A stretch of 64,000 bases of DNA from Lignipirellula cremea (GCF_007751035.1 NZ_CP036433.1:1283001-1347000), one strand, 5' to 3'. Numbered from the stretch's first letter, positions 20,601 through 28,248 are shown. Translations and numbers: made by a program. Notes: generated from the sequence alone by a model not told the origin.

Positions 20601-21030
20601 CGAGCTGGTCGAAGAACTACGCGTCACCGGCCGAATGGTGGTGCTTGCCGCGATCAAAGAACTCAACGCTCAGAATCTGCCCGGCATGGAAGATAACGCC
20701 GCAACCAATCGGCTGCGCCATGTGATGCAATCCGCGATGCCTTTGCTGGCGGACTGCGGCGGGGAAAAACGCCTGATCGTTTCGTCGCCCAAGACCCACG
20801 GCGAAACGCTGGCCCACATCATCCGGAACGAGTTTCAAGAGATCGCGGCGTTAGAAAACTCGCGCGGCGATTCCTTTATCTGCTACGAGTGCCAGGGCCT
20901 GTCGCTGCCGCATGTCGCTCGCGAACTGATCGACGCCCGGGCCGATATCGCCGAGCTGGCGAATCGCCTTCGCACCCGTTCCGACGTCGATTGGAATCCC
21001 TGGTCGGCTCCCGTCTTCTCCCGCGTTTAA
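17620..21030 (+). CDS. Ser/Thr protein kinase fused to tubulin-like GTPase domain
   Basis: This 1136-residue protein starts at GTG. Kinase domain ~15-265: glycine loop GSGGYGEV (22-29), Lys43, catalytic HLDVKPEN (138-145, HLD in place of HRD), DFG (157-159) and APPE (180-183). A linker to ~335 leads to a tubulin/FtsZ-like Rossmann GTPase domain: PLVLVGVGGLSTQ (338-350), a VIDTD strand (376-380) and GGAGSGM (498-504), which matches the tubulin signature GGGTGSG. Residues ~680-1120 are helical with probable coiled coils. Annotation pipelines know a 'tubulin-like' family of this type; its function is not established. There is no membrane segment. It is the downstream partner of the FHA/EAL gene. 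Confidence 0.9.
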   Translation: MAISISPNSEPIPGYRLKDRLGSGGYGEVWECEAPGELTKAIKFVYGRMDDDRAARELKSLNRIKTARHPFLLSLERIEVIDGQLVIVTELADQCLKDRFEECKASGLCGIPREELLVYMSDTADALDYMSEKHSLQHLDVKPENLLLLGGRVKVADFGLVKELHGVTASMMGGLTPLYAPPEVFDGRPTRFSDQYSLAIVYQEMLTGVLPFAGTTAAQLAAQHLSGKPRTSALQPSDQAAIERALSKDPRRRFNNCKELVSALANPASSQPHAGVDLAERAPRSGESVTAKLTATPAPASFARQPAVSDSCLPQVLSAAPLKLMGPLPLEAPRTYRPLVLVGVGGLSTQVLQRFHQRIHDQFGSAEAVPAIEMLVIDTDQKSLLMASRGVGADVLPQRQLLAAPLRKPQDYRDDSSLILKSMSRRWLYNIPRSQQTEGLRPLGRLALLDAAGSIRAKLVEALQAVMDPAAIAAAEKTLGAPLRAAAPQVIVTASLCGGAGSGMLPELGYLARSAMQELDCQQGSVTGLLLYGSGRNPTAKDLGMANAFACLSEIAHYGHSDSYYPGDQSLALEATEAPPYDQTYVMSLGDDLADDQFAAGAEQVASYLYLTAAAPASAYLDRCRQSASQHQEKSGDLELHTFGLAQLGGVQDDLLDSMTDLTCRRLLQHWRGEPGDLSSGDTSPTCSELTAVRRSSQAPAPEISLRQMETRAAQILDQVDLSMEHLLARTMEIVKEQLEGDPRSFFHQLSSDFEPADISQAAGESLLETLVQIVGPRKKECPLEDLSQSLLGRALQQAFLEPARNDARQLNDALLALADDNPQRLDGAGQAVSWVQKQIQRTNETSREITTLLERELDSLERFFFPLPPVDPASKRSRQAPAPPDPREQRSKYFDRRLHALTLQGVRAYLRIILRSLTETENALSDLSRDLKATAGRFDYVARQNLALDGQSASLHRLRRRSDELAAQLEQSFFGGQSRALTTFLSKERTLKDELVEELRVTGRMVVLAAIKELNAQNLPGMEDNAATNRLRHVMQSAMPLLADCGGEKRLIVSSPKTHGETLAHIIRNEFQEIAALENSRGDSFICYECQGLSLPHVARELIDARADIAELANRLRTRSDVDWNPWSAPVFSRV

Positions 21031-21036
21031 GCAGCA

Positions 21037-21056
21037 GGTTCCGCAAATGCGGAACC
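21037..21056. terminator. Hairpin between convergent genes
   Basis: A perfect 8-bp stem, GGTTCCGC/GCGGAACC with an AAAT loop, lies 7 bp after the kinase-tubulin stop and 43 bp from the end of the opposing PH-domain gene. There is no T-run, so any termination would be Rho-assisted or bidirectional. Confidence 0.4.
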
Positions 21057-21098
21057 GGGCTGGCGGAAAATTCGCCAACGGGCGAACCTTCGCATCCG

Positions 21099-21617
21099 TT
21101 AGCTGCGGGCTTCGCGGGCCAGGGCCGCTTTGATTCCCGTGTAGGCCATTTGCGACTTGATGCAGGCGGCCTTGAAAGATTCCGGGCGGCAAACGCCATC
21201 CAGACGGAAGGTTTCCGTGTTGCCCATGAAAAAGACCAGATCGCCGGCGGCGAACCAGGACTGGCCCGGTCGCACAGAAATCTCAATCCGGTCGAAGCGG
21301 TCGAGATCGACCCAGCGTTCATCCACCGCCGCCAGACCCCGCTGAACCACCACGCGGCGGTTGGTGATGGTGTATCGCATGCCAAACCACGGAGCCACTT
21401 TGCCCAGGTACAGGGCGGCGGCGATCGGCGCGGTCAATAAAGCGAACAGGTTGCCGGGCGTCACGATATAACCGCCTTGGCCAATGCTGTACAGTTGCCC
21501 CAGGAAACGTCCGGGGAACGTGGCGCAAATTGACGGCCAGACGGTCATGGTGATGGCTTCTGCATCGGCCGCAGGTGTAACGCCAGCAATCGCTTGATTC
21601 ATCAGTGCGGTAACCAT
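21099..21617 (-). CDS. Membrane-associated bacterial PH-domain protein
   Basis: A 172-residue protein with one hydrophobic segment around residues 55-72 (NLFALLTAPIAAALYLG). A bacterial pleckstrin-homology (bPH2/YdbT-like) domain follows, recognised by the strands RYTITNRRVVVQRG, RWVDLDRFDRIEI and GDLVFFMGN. Such proteins are usually membrane-anchored and of unknown role. The N-terminal 50 residues are polar and not typical of a signal peptide. It is convergent with the kinase-tubulin gene and monocistronic. Confidence 0.78.
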   Translation of the reverse strand: MVTALMNQAIAGVTPAADAEAITMTVWPSICATFPGRFLGQLYSIGQGGYIVTPGNLFALLTAPIAAALYLGKVAPWFGMRYTITNRRVVVQRGLAAVDERWVDLDRFDRIEISVRPGQSWFAAGDLVFFMGNTETFRLDGVCRPESFKAACIKSQMAYTGIKAALAREARS

Positions 21618-21850
21618 TTTCTACATCGACGAGGCAGCAAGGGGCAAGAAATGGCAGGTCTATTTTCTGCGGAGAACGGATGTCAAGATTAGCAAACCCC
21701 CGCCCGATCCGCCAGCCCCAGCCGGGCCCGACTGGCCTACCTGAATAAAAACGGGAAAATTACCAGAAAACCGCCCGGCGCCGCGGCCTTTCCCCCCTGC
21801 CTGGAGCGGCGACCTTGTGAACCGGGCCGAATGTTTGGCTTGGAGTGAAT

Positions 21851-21893
21851 TGGCGGCTTCCGCCAGTCGATATCCAGAAACAAGCGGTATAAT
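21851..21893 (+). promoter_or_regulatory. Promoter with consensus -10 and an inverted repeat at -35
   Basis: A perfect TATAAT lies at 21888-21893, 58 bp before the ATG of the 83-residue protein. A recognisable -35 is missing. In its place is a perfect inverted repeat TGGCGG-CTT-CCGCCA (21851-21865), which might bind an activator that replaces -35 contacts. Confidence 0.45.
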
Positions 21894-21951
21894 CTCTCCC
21901 ATCCTCCGATTGAATTCCGCACTGCGGACGCCCCTCAGGAGAACAAGCCCG

Positions 21952-22203
21952 ATGGCCAAGCGATCCACCCATCAACAAAAAATTATCAAAAATTATTACG
22001 ACAACAAGGAAGCCATATCGCTCCAGCGCGCCCAGGAACTATGCACGGAGCTGTACCTGACCGAAGGGAAGAAACGCCAGCAGAACTGGAAACAGATCTC
22101 CGGCCACCTGGAAAAATTAGGGGTCGCCAAAACCACGATCGACCACCTGATCGCCGAAGACAAGCCGGAACTGGTCGCGAACCTGCTGAAAAAACTGATG
22201 TAA
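21952..22203 (+). CDS. Small conserved-looking helical protein of unknown function
   Basis: An 83-residue basic, helical protein starting MAKRSTHQQKIIKNYYDN and ending LVANLLKKLM. The start is fixed by AGGAG eight bases upstream; an in-frame extension to 21817 is less likely. No domain is recognised. The two-helix pattern with Lys/Arg-rich N-terminus would suit RNA or ribosome binding, but that is speculation. It has its own promoter with a consensus -10 box. Confidence 0.72.
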   Translation: MAKRSTHQQKIIKNYYDNKEAISLQRAQELCTELYLTEGKKRQQNWKQISGHLEKLGVAKTTIDHLIAEDKPELVANLLKKLM

Positions 22204-22846
22204 GTTCGCAGCGGCATCCCTTGCCCCCTCCTTATTGCCGAAGGGAAATCGTTCCTCCCCCCTCGCCCGGCCTGTGCGATCCGGGCGCCCCTTTGCCGGG
22301 CAATGCATCTCCCTGCCCGATTCGATCATCCTGCCGGCCCTCATCTCGAGCGCCGGCCATTTGACGTTCATCGAACGGTCGGGGCCCAGGTCGCGGCGCC
22401 GGCATCGCCTGGCGAAATCTTTTTCGACAGGACGGTTGATTCGCCAGTCTTGGGACGGCCTCCCGTTCGGTTGTCCGCAGGCCGCAGAACCCGTCTGATC
22501 GGGCGTCTTCAACTTGACAGCGCAGGGCCCCCTGTTAGAATTCCCCCAGAAATCAGCAGGAATTAATCGTTGCCCGGCAACGGTTTGCACAAATTGCAAC
22601 AGCTCCCTGACGACCTGCGGGTGCTAGCACTCAGCAGACGAAGACCGCAAATTTCCGACGGCCGGTTTGCTTCAGGACTACCCCAGTCGGGGAATACCCC
22701 TGTCTCGAAACGGCCAGGACGTTTCCTTGCCTTGCGGCCGGCGCTGGGTTGCTGGTGTTTTCGGTTGCACCCGCGCTTCGGCTGCAGCGTGATCCTGTCG
22801 ACCAGATGCAGCAACTTTCCCCTTTCTTTCAACGATCGTCGCGATT
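22204..22846. other. 643-bp intergenic region with long mcsA leader
   Basis: No gene is called. The first half holds nothing obvious. A near-consensus promoter sits at 22514-22541. Downstream of it are small hairpins, e.g. CGTTGCC/GGCAACG near 22569-22583 and the 10-bp palindrome GTGCTAGCAC (22621-22630). A TTG-initiated frame (22570-22866) overlaps mcsA but lacks coding evidence. Confidence 0.5.
22514..22541 (+). promoter_or_regulatory. Near-consensus sigma70-type promoter ahead of mcsA
   Basis: TTGACA (22514-22519, six of six) and TAGAAT (22536-22541, five of six) are separated by 16 bp. Predicted transcription start is near 22548, which gives mcsA a leader of about 300 nt. Confidence 0.65.
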
Positions 22847-23377
22847 ATGAAATGTCAGCGCTGTGAGAAACCCGCCACGTTTCACATCACGGAATTGACG
22901 GGCGACACTCCCCAGGAACTGCATCTGTGCGCCGACCACGCGCAAGCGTATCTGGCGCCGGCCGCAGCGGAAGAGCCTCCGGAATCGTTCCTGGGGGCTT
23001 TGGCGCAGCAGTTCAAGGTGGGTCAAACGGCCGCCCAGTTGGCCCGTCTGGATCAAAAAGCTTGTCCCTACTGTGGGATCACTTTTTATGAGTTCCGGCA
23101 CGCCGGCAGGCTGGGCTGCCCCCATGATTACGTCTGTTTTGCGGAAGACCTGGAGCCGCTCATTCTGAACATTCATGGCGCCACCGAACATGCGGGCAAA
23201 CGGCCCAAACGTCATGCGCAGAGTTTGAACCAGCAAACGGAGTTGATCCGCCTGCGTCGGGAAATGAAAGAGGCAGTCGACCGCGAAGACTACGAACGCG
23301 CCTCGCAACTGCGCGATGAAATCCGCGGGATCGAACAGGGTAGCGAAACGGACTCCCCGCCCCCGGAGCCCGCGTAA
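22847..23377 (+). CDS. mcsA: Protein arginine kinase activator, UvrB/C-motif zinc protein
   Basis: A 176-residue McsA-type protein. Cysteine pairs at the N-terminus (CQRC), in LHLCADH, in CPYCG and near GCPHDYVC make two zinc-binding modules. The C-terminal UVR motif is LRREMKEAVDREDYERASQLRDEI. In Firmicutes McsA binds and activates the arginine kinase McsB in stress-protein quality control. Here mcsB follows 200 bp downstream on the same strand, supporting the assignment. The genes ctsR and clpC, usual operon partners, are not present nearby. Confidence 0.9.
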   Translation: MKCQRCEKPATFHITELTGDTPQELHLCADHAQAYLAPAAAEEPPESFLGALAQQFKVGQTAAQLARLDQKACPYCGITFYEFRHAGRLGCPHDYVCFAEDLEPLILNIHGATEHAGKRPKRHAQSLNQQTELIRLRREMKEAVDREDYERASQLRDEIRGIEQGSETDSPPPEPA

Positions 23378-23577
23378 GCGTTCTGGCAAACAGGCGAACG
23401 CCCAACTCCCACCAGGGCAGGGTCGTCGCTAGCGATTGCACGGAAGAAGCAGCGGCCGCCCTGGTCCTCAAGGCGACGCCCGCTGCCTGATGGAGTACAA
23501 TCCAATCTTCACACGAAGGGTAACGGAAACTCTTCAACTATGGTTGGGAACCGGTTCAGCGCGTAAAGGCCCTCACT

Positions 23578-24657
23578 GTGAAACTCGACGAACTTGCCAA
23601 TCAATGTGGCGAATGGCTGCGCGGCGCCGGACCGGAATCGGACATCGTGGTCAGCAGCCGTATCCGCCTGGCCCGCAACCTGGCCGACTACCCGTTCATT
23701 CGCAAATGCACCGAACAGGATCGCCGCGCTATTGTGCGGTCCTTGCGGGAGCGGATCACCTCGGTGAAGGAACTCTCCAAGGCGACCTATATCGATGTCG
23801 AAGAGCTGTCAGCCATCGATCGGCAGTTCCTCGTCGAACGTCAGCTCATTAGCCGCGAACTTTCCGAATCCGAAGGCGCCCGCGGCGTGGCGATTGACAA
23901 CAACGAGCAGTTCAGCCTGATGATGAATGAGGAGGACCACCTCCGCATTCAGGTGATGCACTCCGGCCTGGATCTGCACGCCGCCTGGCAACGTATGAAC
24001 CGGATCGACGACCTGATCGAAGAGCAAGTCTCGTACGCCTTCCACGACCAGAAAGGTTATCTGACCGCCTGCCCGACCAATGTCGGCACCGGCGCCCGCA
24101 TCAGCGTCATGTTGCACTTGCCGGCCCTGGTCATCACGCGGCACATCGACAAGGTCTTTCGCAGCCTGCAGAAGATCAGCCTGGCCGTCCGCGGCCTGTA
24201 CGGCGAAGGCTCGCAAGCGATGGGCGACTTTTACCAGATCAGCAACCAGATCACCCTCGGCAAAAGCGAAGAAGAACTGGTCAAGCAGGTCAGCGACGTC
24301 GCCCCCATGCTGATCAATTACGAACGCCGCGCCCGCGAAGTCCTCATCCGCGACAGCGAGCAGGAACTCCACGATCGCGTCAGCAGGGCCTACGGCATCC
24401 TCTGCACGGCCAAAACCATCAGCAGTGAAGAAACCATGCACCTGCTCTCCAGCTTGCGCATGGGCGTCAATCTGGGACTGATCAGCGATCTGGAAATCCC
24501 CACGATCAACAAGCTCTTCATTCACACCCAGCCGGCCCACCTGCAGAAATTGCGCGGCGAAGAACTCGATACGTCGGAACGGAACATCGAACGGGCTAAC
24601 TACCTGCAGCGCCATCTGCGGAAGAACACCCGCGATGAAACGCCGGGCGACAATTAA
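23578..24657 (+). CDS. mcsB: Protein arginine kinase
   Basis: A 359-residue ATP:guanido phosphotransferase family protein that phosphorylates arginine side chains. The nucleotide-binding SSRIRLARN is at 26-34, the guanidinium-binding NEED at 117-120, and the catalytic Cys165 lies in CPTNVGTGAR. The C-terminal RNIERA (335-340) corresponds to the phosphoarginine-sensing RDxxRA motif of McsB, with Asp replaced by Asn. Translation starts at GTG. It forms a pair with mcsA; in Bacillus the modified proteins are targeted to ClpC-ClpP. Confidence 0.92.
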   Translation: MKLDELANQCGEWLRGAGPESDIVVSSRIRLARNLADYPFIRKCTEQDRRAIVRSLRERITSVKELSKATYIDVEELSAIDRQFLVERQLISRELSESEGARGVAIDNNEQFSLMMNEEDHLRIQVMHSGLDLHAAWQRMNRIDDLIEEQVSYAFHDQKGYLTACPTNVGTGARISVMLHLPALVITRHIDKVFRSLQKISLAVRGLYGEGSQAMGDFYQISNQITLGKSEEELVKQVSDVAPMLINYERRAREVLIRDSEQELHDRVSRAYGILCTAKTISSEETMHLLSSLRMGVNLGLISDLEIPTINKLFIHTQPAHLQKLRGEELDTSERNIERANYLQRHLRKNTRDETPGDN

Positions 24658-24751
24658 CCGCCCTGGTGGCCGGCAGGGTTGAAACGAGTAACAAAACGCG
24701 CACGGAATAACGCTGGCGGCAACGCCTTTTGCTATGAAGGACCCCGCTGTA

Positions 24752-26290
24752 ATGGGCGATGACTCCCGTCCCGCGATGATTCCCTTTCAACCCGACGATC
24801 GGGCCTCCGGCCTGCTGCTGCACGTCACTTCGCTACCCTGCCGGTTCGGGATCGGCGATCTGGGTCCTGCCGCGTGCGACTGGATCGATCAGCTGCAGGC
24901 GGCCGGGCAAAAGTGCTGGCAGATCCTGCCGCTGGGCCCCACCGGCGAAGGTTTTTCCCCCTATACGCCTACTTCGACTTTTGCGGGCAACATCTGGCTG
25001 ATCAGTCCTGATCGCCTGATGGAAGACGGCCTGTTGACCGCCGCCGATTGCCAGGGCGCCGACTTTCCGGCCGACCATATCGCCTTTGACGAGGTCCGCG
25101 CATTCAAACGCCGGCTGCTCGATACGGCATGGCGGCGGTTTGTGAGCGATCGCCCTGCATCCCTGCAGGAAGCGTTTGAGCAGTTTCGACAGCACGAGCA
25201 GCACTGGCTGGACGACTTTGCGCTGTTCACCGCCATCAAAGCAAAGTTCGGCGACTCCACCCACTATCAGGACTGGCCGAAAGAACTTGTCCGTCGCGAC
25301 GCAGAAACCCTGGCGTCCGCCCGCAGCGAAATGGCCGAAGCGATCGACGCCTGCTGCTTTGAGCAGTTTCTCTTTTTCCGCCAGGGTCGCGCCCTGAAAG
25401 ATCACGCCCAGTCGCGCGGCGTGGCGATGCTGGGCGATGTGCCGTTTTTTATCTCCGCCGACTCGGCGGACGTCTGGAGCAACCCCGAACTGTTCCTTCT
25501 TGACGAACATCAGCGGCCCCTGTTCGTCGCCGGCGTGCCGCCTGACTACTTTAGCGCCGATGGGCAATTGTGGGGCAATCCGGTCTACGACTGGAACGTA
25601 CTGCAACGCACCGGCTATCGCTGGTGGGTTGATCGCTTGCGGGCGTTACTGGCGCATGTCGATGTACTGCGGTTGGATCACTTCCGTGCCTTTGCGGCCG
25701 CCTGGCACACGCCGGCTGGGGCCGAAACGGCGATCGGCGGAGAATGGCGGGATGGCCCGGGATCGGATTTCTTCGCCGCGATTTCCTCCGCGCTGGGCGG
25801 TCTGCCGTTTGTCGCGGAAGATCTGGGACACATTACCGACGACGTTCGCGAACTCCGCAAAGCCTACCACTTGCCCGGCATGATGGTCCTGCAGTTCGCC
25901 TTCGACGGCGATCCGCTGAATCCGTTCTTGCCGGAACATTGCACGCACAACAACCTTTCCTACACCGGCACGCACGACAACAACACCACCCGCGGCTGGT
26001 ATGAAAGCCTGAACCAGGAACAGCAGAACGTGGTCTGGCAGATGCTGCACCGCGATCCGGTTCCTGCTGAAGAAGTCGCCGGACTGTTTCTGGAAACGGC
26101 CTGGCATTCGTCCGCCGCCCTGGCGATGGCGCCGTTGCAGGATCTGCTCAATTTGGGCAGCGAAGCCCGCATGAATACGCCCGGGATCGCCGCCGGTAAC
26201 TGGGGCTGGCGCTGCACGCCCGAGCAGTTACAACAGGCCGACTTCGCTCGTTTGCGCGAACTTACTGCCGCAGCAGGCCGCCTGCCATAA
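24752..26290 (+). CDS. malQ: 4-alpha-glucanotransferase
   Basis: A GH77 amylomaltase of about 512 residues that transfers alpha-1,4-glucan segments, acting in glycogen or maltodextrin metabolism. Typical landmarks: SGLLLHVTSLP near the N-terminus, GFSPYTPTSTFAGN, the nucleophile segment VLRLDHFRAF, the acid/base VAEDLGHI and the substrate-binding YTGTHDNNTTRGW. Start choice: an ATG at 24752 has GAAGGA upstream; an ATG at 24734 would add six residues. It stands 94 bp after mcsB and may be transcribed with it. Its stop is 7 bp before a tandem repeat array. Confidence 0.93.
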   Translation: MGDDSRPAMIPFQPDDRASGLLLHVTSLPCRFGIGDLGPAACDWIDQLQAAGQKCWQILPLGPTGEGFSPYTPTSTFAGNIWLISPDRLMEDGLLTAADCQGADFPADHIAFDEVRAFKRRLLDTAWRRFVSDRPASLQEAFEQFRQHEQHWLDDFALFTAIKAKFGDSTHYQDWPKELVRRDAETLASARSEMAEAIDACCFEQFLFFRQGRALKDHAQSRGVAMLGDVPFFISADSADVWSNPELFLLDEHQRPLFVAGVPPDYFSADGQLWGNPVYDWNVLQRTGYRWWVDRLRALLAHVDVLRLDHFRAFAAAWHTPAGAETAIGGEWRDGPGSDFFAAISSALGGLPFVAEDLGHITDDVRELRKAYHLPGMMVLQFAFDGDPLNPFLPEHCTHNNLSYTGTHDNNTTRGWYESLNQEQQNVVWQMLHRDPVPAEEVAGLFLETAWHSSAALAMAPLQDLLNLGSEARMNTPGIAAGNWGWRCTPEQLQQADFARLRELTAAAGRLP

Positions 26291-26297
26291 ACCCCCG

Positions 26298-26522
26298 CTG
26301 CACTGGCCTTAGCTGCACTGGCCTTAGCTGCACTGGCCTTAGCTGCACTGGCCTTAGCTGCACTGGCCTTAGCTGCACTGGCCTTAGCTGCACTGGCCTT
26401 AGCTGCACTGGCCTTAGATGCACTGGCCTTAGATGCACTGGCCTTAGATGCACTGGCCTTAGATGCACTGGCCTTAGATGCACTGGCTTCGGGTGTACTC
26501 GCTTCAGATGCACTGACTTCAG
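26298..26522. repeat. 15-bp tandem repeat array, about 15 copies
   Basis: The unit (C/A)TGCACTGGCCTTAG repeats with exact 15-bp period from 26298. The first eight copies start with C and the next five with A. The last copies near 26478-26522 are diverged and run into the response-regulator stop codon. The array fills the space between malQ and the convergent response regulator. Each unit has TAG in one forward frame; the reverse frame would encode LRPV(Q/H) repeats but lacks support as a gene. Unit length and lack of spacers exclude CRISPR. Confidence 0.95.
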
Positions 26523-27202
26523 GTGCGATCGTTTTCCAGCACCCATTGCACGGCGGCGCGGGTCAGTTCGGCCGCATTGCGGAGCCGCATTTTGATTTTG
26601 ATATGCTCGCGGTGGGTTTCGATCGTTTTGACGCTGAGCTTCAGCATTTCGGCAATCTCACGCGTGGTCATCCCGCGCCCGATTTTTTCAAACACTTCCA
26701 GTTCACGATCCGAAAGCATATCGACCGGAGACGTTTCCCCCGTGGCGCCGGTCACCACCCGATGCAGCAGATCATCGGTCATGGTGGAGCTGAGGTAAAC
26801 CTGGCCTGAGAGCACCTGCAGAATGGCTTCAATCACTTTGTCGGTGGCGACTTCCTTGTTGACGTATCCCGTAGCCCCGGCCCGCAAAGCGCGCTCGGCG
26901 TAGATGGATTCGTCGTGCATCGAGGCGACCAGGATTTTGATTCCGTCGTCTTTACCGCGGATGCGCTTGATTAACTCAATGCCGTTGATATCGGCGAGCG
27001 AAATATCCACCACCACCAGGTCGGGCTGGGTGGCTTCGATCTGCTCCATGGCGGCATCCGCATCGGCCGCTTCTCCGCAAACTTCCATGTCGGAACGGGC
27101 CGAAATGAGCTCGCCGAAACCGCGACGGACCAGCGGATGGTCATCGACCAGCAGGATTCTTGCGACAGGGGATACCGTTGGAGTGGAAGTTGATAAATTC
27201 AT
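26519..27202 (-). CDS. LuxR/NarL-family response regulator
   Basis: A 227-residue regulator. Receiver domain ~14-130 with the acidic pair D20/D21 and phospho-acceptor Asp66 in VVVDISLADING; the C-terminal LuxR-type helix-turn-helix begins SDRELEVFEKIGRG and includes REIAEMLKLSVKTIETHREHI. It should bind DNA when phosphorylated by the adjacent kinase. The ATG overlaps the kinase TGA (ATGA at 27199-27202), so the start is certain and translation is coupled. Its own TGA lies inside the last degenerate 15-bp repeat. Confidence 0.93.
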   Translation of the reverse strand: MNLSTSTPTVSPVARILLVDDHPLVRRGFGELISARSDMEVCGEAADADAAMEQIEATQPDLVVVDISLADINGIELIKRIRGKDDGIKILVASMHDESIYAERALRAGATGYVNKEVATDKVIEAILQVLSGQVYLSSTMTDDLLHRVVTGATGETSPVDMLSDRELEVFEKIGRGMTTREIAEMLKLSVKTIETHREHIKIKMRLRNAAELTRAAVQWVLENDRT

Positions 27203-28248
27203 ATGGCAGGCGTCTTTAGGTGGCGGAGACGGCAAACGACCGAGACGCCGTTGCCCTGGGAGGCGAACTCGATGGAAGCTCCAATGGAATTGGCGCGGTA
27301 CTGCATGATTTGCATTCCCATTCCTCGGATTTCCTCAGCGGGCGCTGGGAGGCCGCACCCATCATCACGAATAATCAATACCAGATCATTCTCGCGCGAA
27401 TCCAGGCGAATGGCAATATGGCGGGCATTCCCATGCTTCACCGCATTGTTGACGGCTTCCTGCGCAATATGAAAAAGCTGGGTCGCCGTATTATTGTTTT
27501 CGATCGAGACTCTTTCTTCGCTATCAAAACTACAGGATACCCCGCAAGTCCTGATCGTGCTTTGGGCAAGCTGCTGCAGTGCGATCCGAAGGCCTTCTGC
27601 ATCGACATCGACGGGGTACAGACCTTTCACTAAGGCGCGAACCTGCCCTTGCGCTTCGACAATCAATTCTACCAGTTCCGCCGAGGCGTCCGTGGCCGCA
27701 GATTGCTCTCCTTCCAATTTTCTTTGCAAGGACTTCGCCATCAGGGCGACGCCCGTCAGATGCTGTCCCAGCCCGTCGTGCAATTGCTGGCCGATCCTGC
27801 GCTGCTCGCGCAGGGCCATATCGGTGACCTCTTGCTGCAGCGATTTCAATTCGACCGAAGCGGCCTGGCGTTCAATCGCATAGCGGATGGCCCGCGCCAA
27901 CAGTCGACCGTCAAGCTGGTTTTTTACGAGATAGTCCTGAGCCCCCCGCCGCACCGCTTCCAGCGCCAGGGAATCGTCATCGGCGTTCGTCAGAATCACA
28001 ATCGGCGTTTCAGCCGCCGGTTTCAGGAAATCATCAAACGTGTCCAGTCCGAAACTATCAGGCAAGGTCAAATCTAACAGGATCAGGTCGAACGTCTCTT
28101 CTTCCAAAGCCCGGAGACCAAGCGACAATCGCTGCTCATGTCGCATTTCAAACTGAAGATGCCGAACACCACTGAGGATCTCTCTAATCAAACGAATCGC
28201 ATAGGGATTGTCGTCGATCGCAAGGATATTGATGGGTAGTTTGTCCAT
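27199..28248 (-). CDS. Hybrid histidine kinase with N-terminal receiver domain
   Basis: A 349-residue cytoplasmic protein. A receiver domain (~6-125; D12/D13, phospho-acceptor Asp59, Lys109) precedes a HisKA_3 dimerisation helix with His157 in QQLHDGLGQHL. The NarX/DegS-type ATPase domain follows (AQEAVNNAVKHG, RDDGCGLP). There is no membrane or sensor domain, so input probably arrives by phosphotransfer to the receiver from another kinase. The start at 28248 is chosen because AGGTG lies eight bases upstream; an in-frame ATG six bases earlier is too close to that site. The downstream response regulator is coupled by a 4-bp overlap. Confidence 0.9.
   Translation of the reverse strand: MDKLPINILAIDDNPYAIRLIREILSGVRHLQFEMRHEQRLSLGLRALEEETFDLILLDLTLPDSFGLDTFDDFLKPAAETPIVILTNADDDSLALEAVRRGAQDYLVKNQLDGRLLARAIRYAIERQAASVELKSLQQEVTDMALREQRRIGQQLHDGLGQHLTGVALMAKSLQRKLEGEQSAATDASAELVELIVEAQGQVRALVKGLYPVDVDAEGLRIALQQLAQSTIRTCGVSCSFDSEERVSIENNNTATQLFHIAQEAVNNAVKHGNARHIAIRLDSRENDLVLIIRDDGCGLPAPAEEIRGMGMQIMQYRANSIGASIEFASQGNGVSVVCRLRHLKTPAI

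Noticed and set aside
17620-21030. FtsZ orthologue
   Set aside because: The GTPase domain is embedded in a kinase fusion and its signature (GGAGSGM) and surroundings differ from FtsZ; it is a tubulin-like relative, not the division protein.
22621-22650. CIRCE heat-shock operator before mcsA
   Set aside because: CTAGCACTC matches one half-site, but the second half (GAGTGCTAA after 9 bp) is absent.
22570-22866. 98-codon frame between the mcsA promoter and mcsA
   Set aside because: TTG start, no ribosome-binding site, overlaps mcsA start, low-complexity Arg/Pro content.
26298-26522. CRISPR array
   Set aside because: Fifteen-bp units directly adjacent without spacers, and no cas genes in the window.
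26262-26546. 94-codon minus-strand frame across the 15-bp repeats (LRPVQ/H repeats)
   Set aside because: It arises because the unit length is a multiple of three; it overlaps two real gene ends and has no ribosome-binding site.
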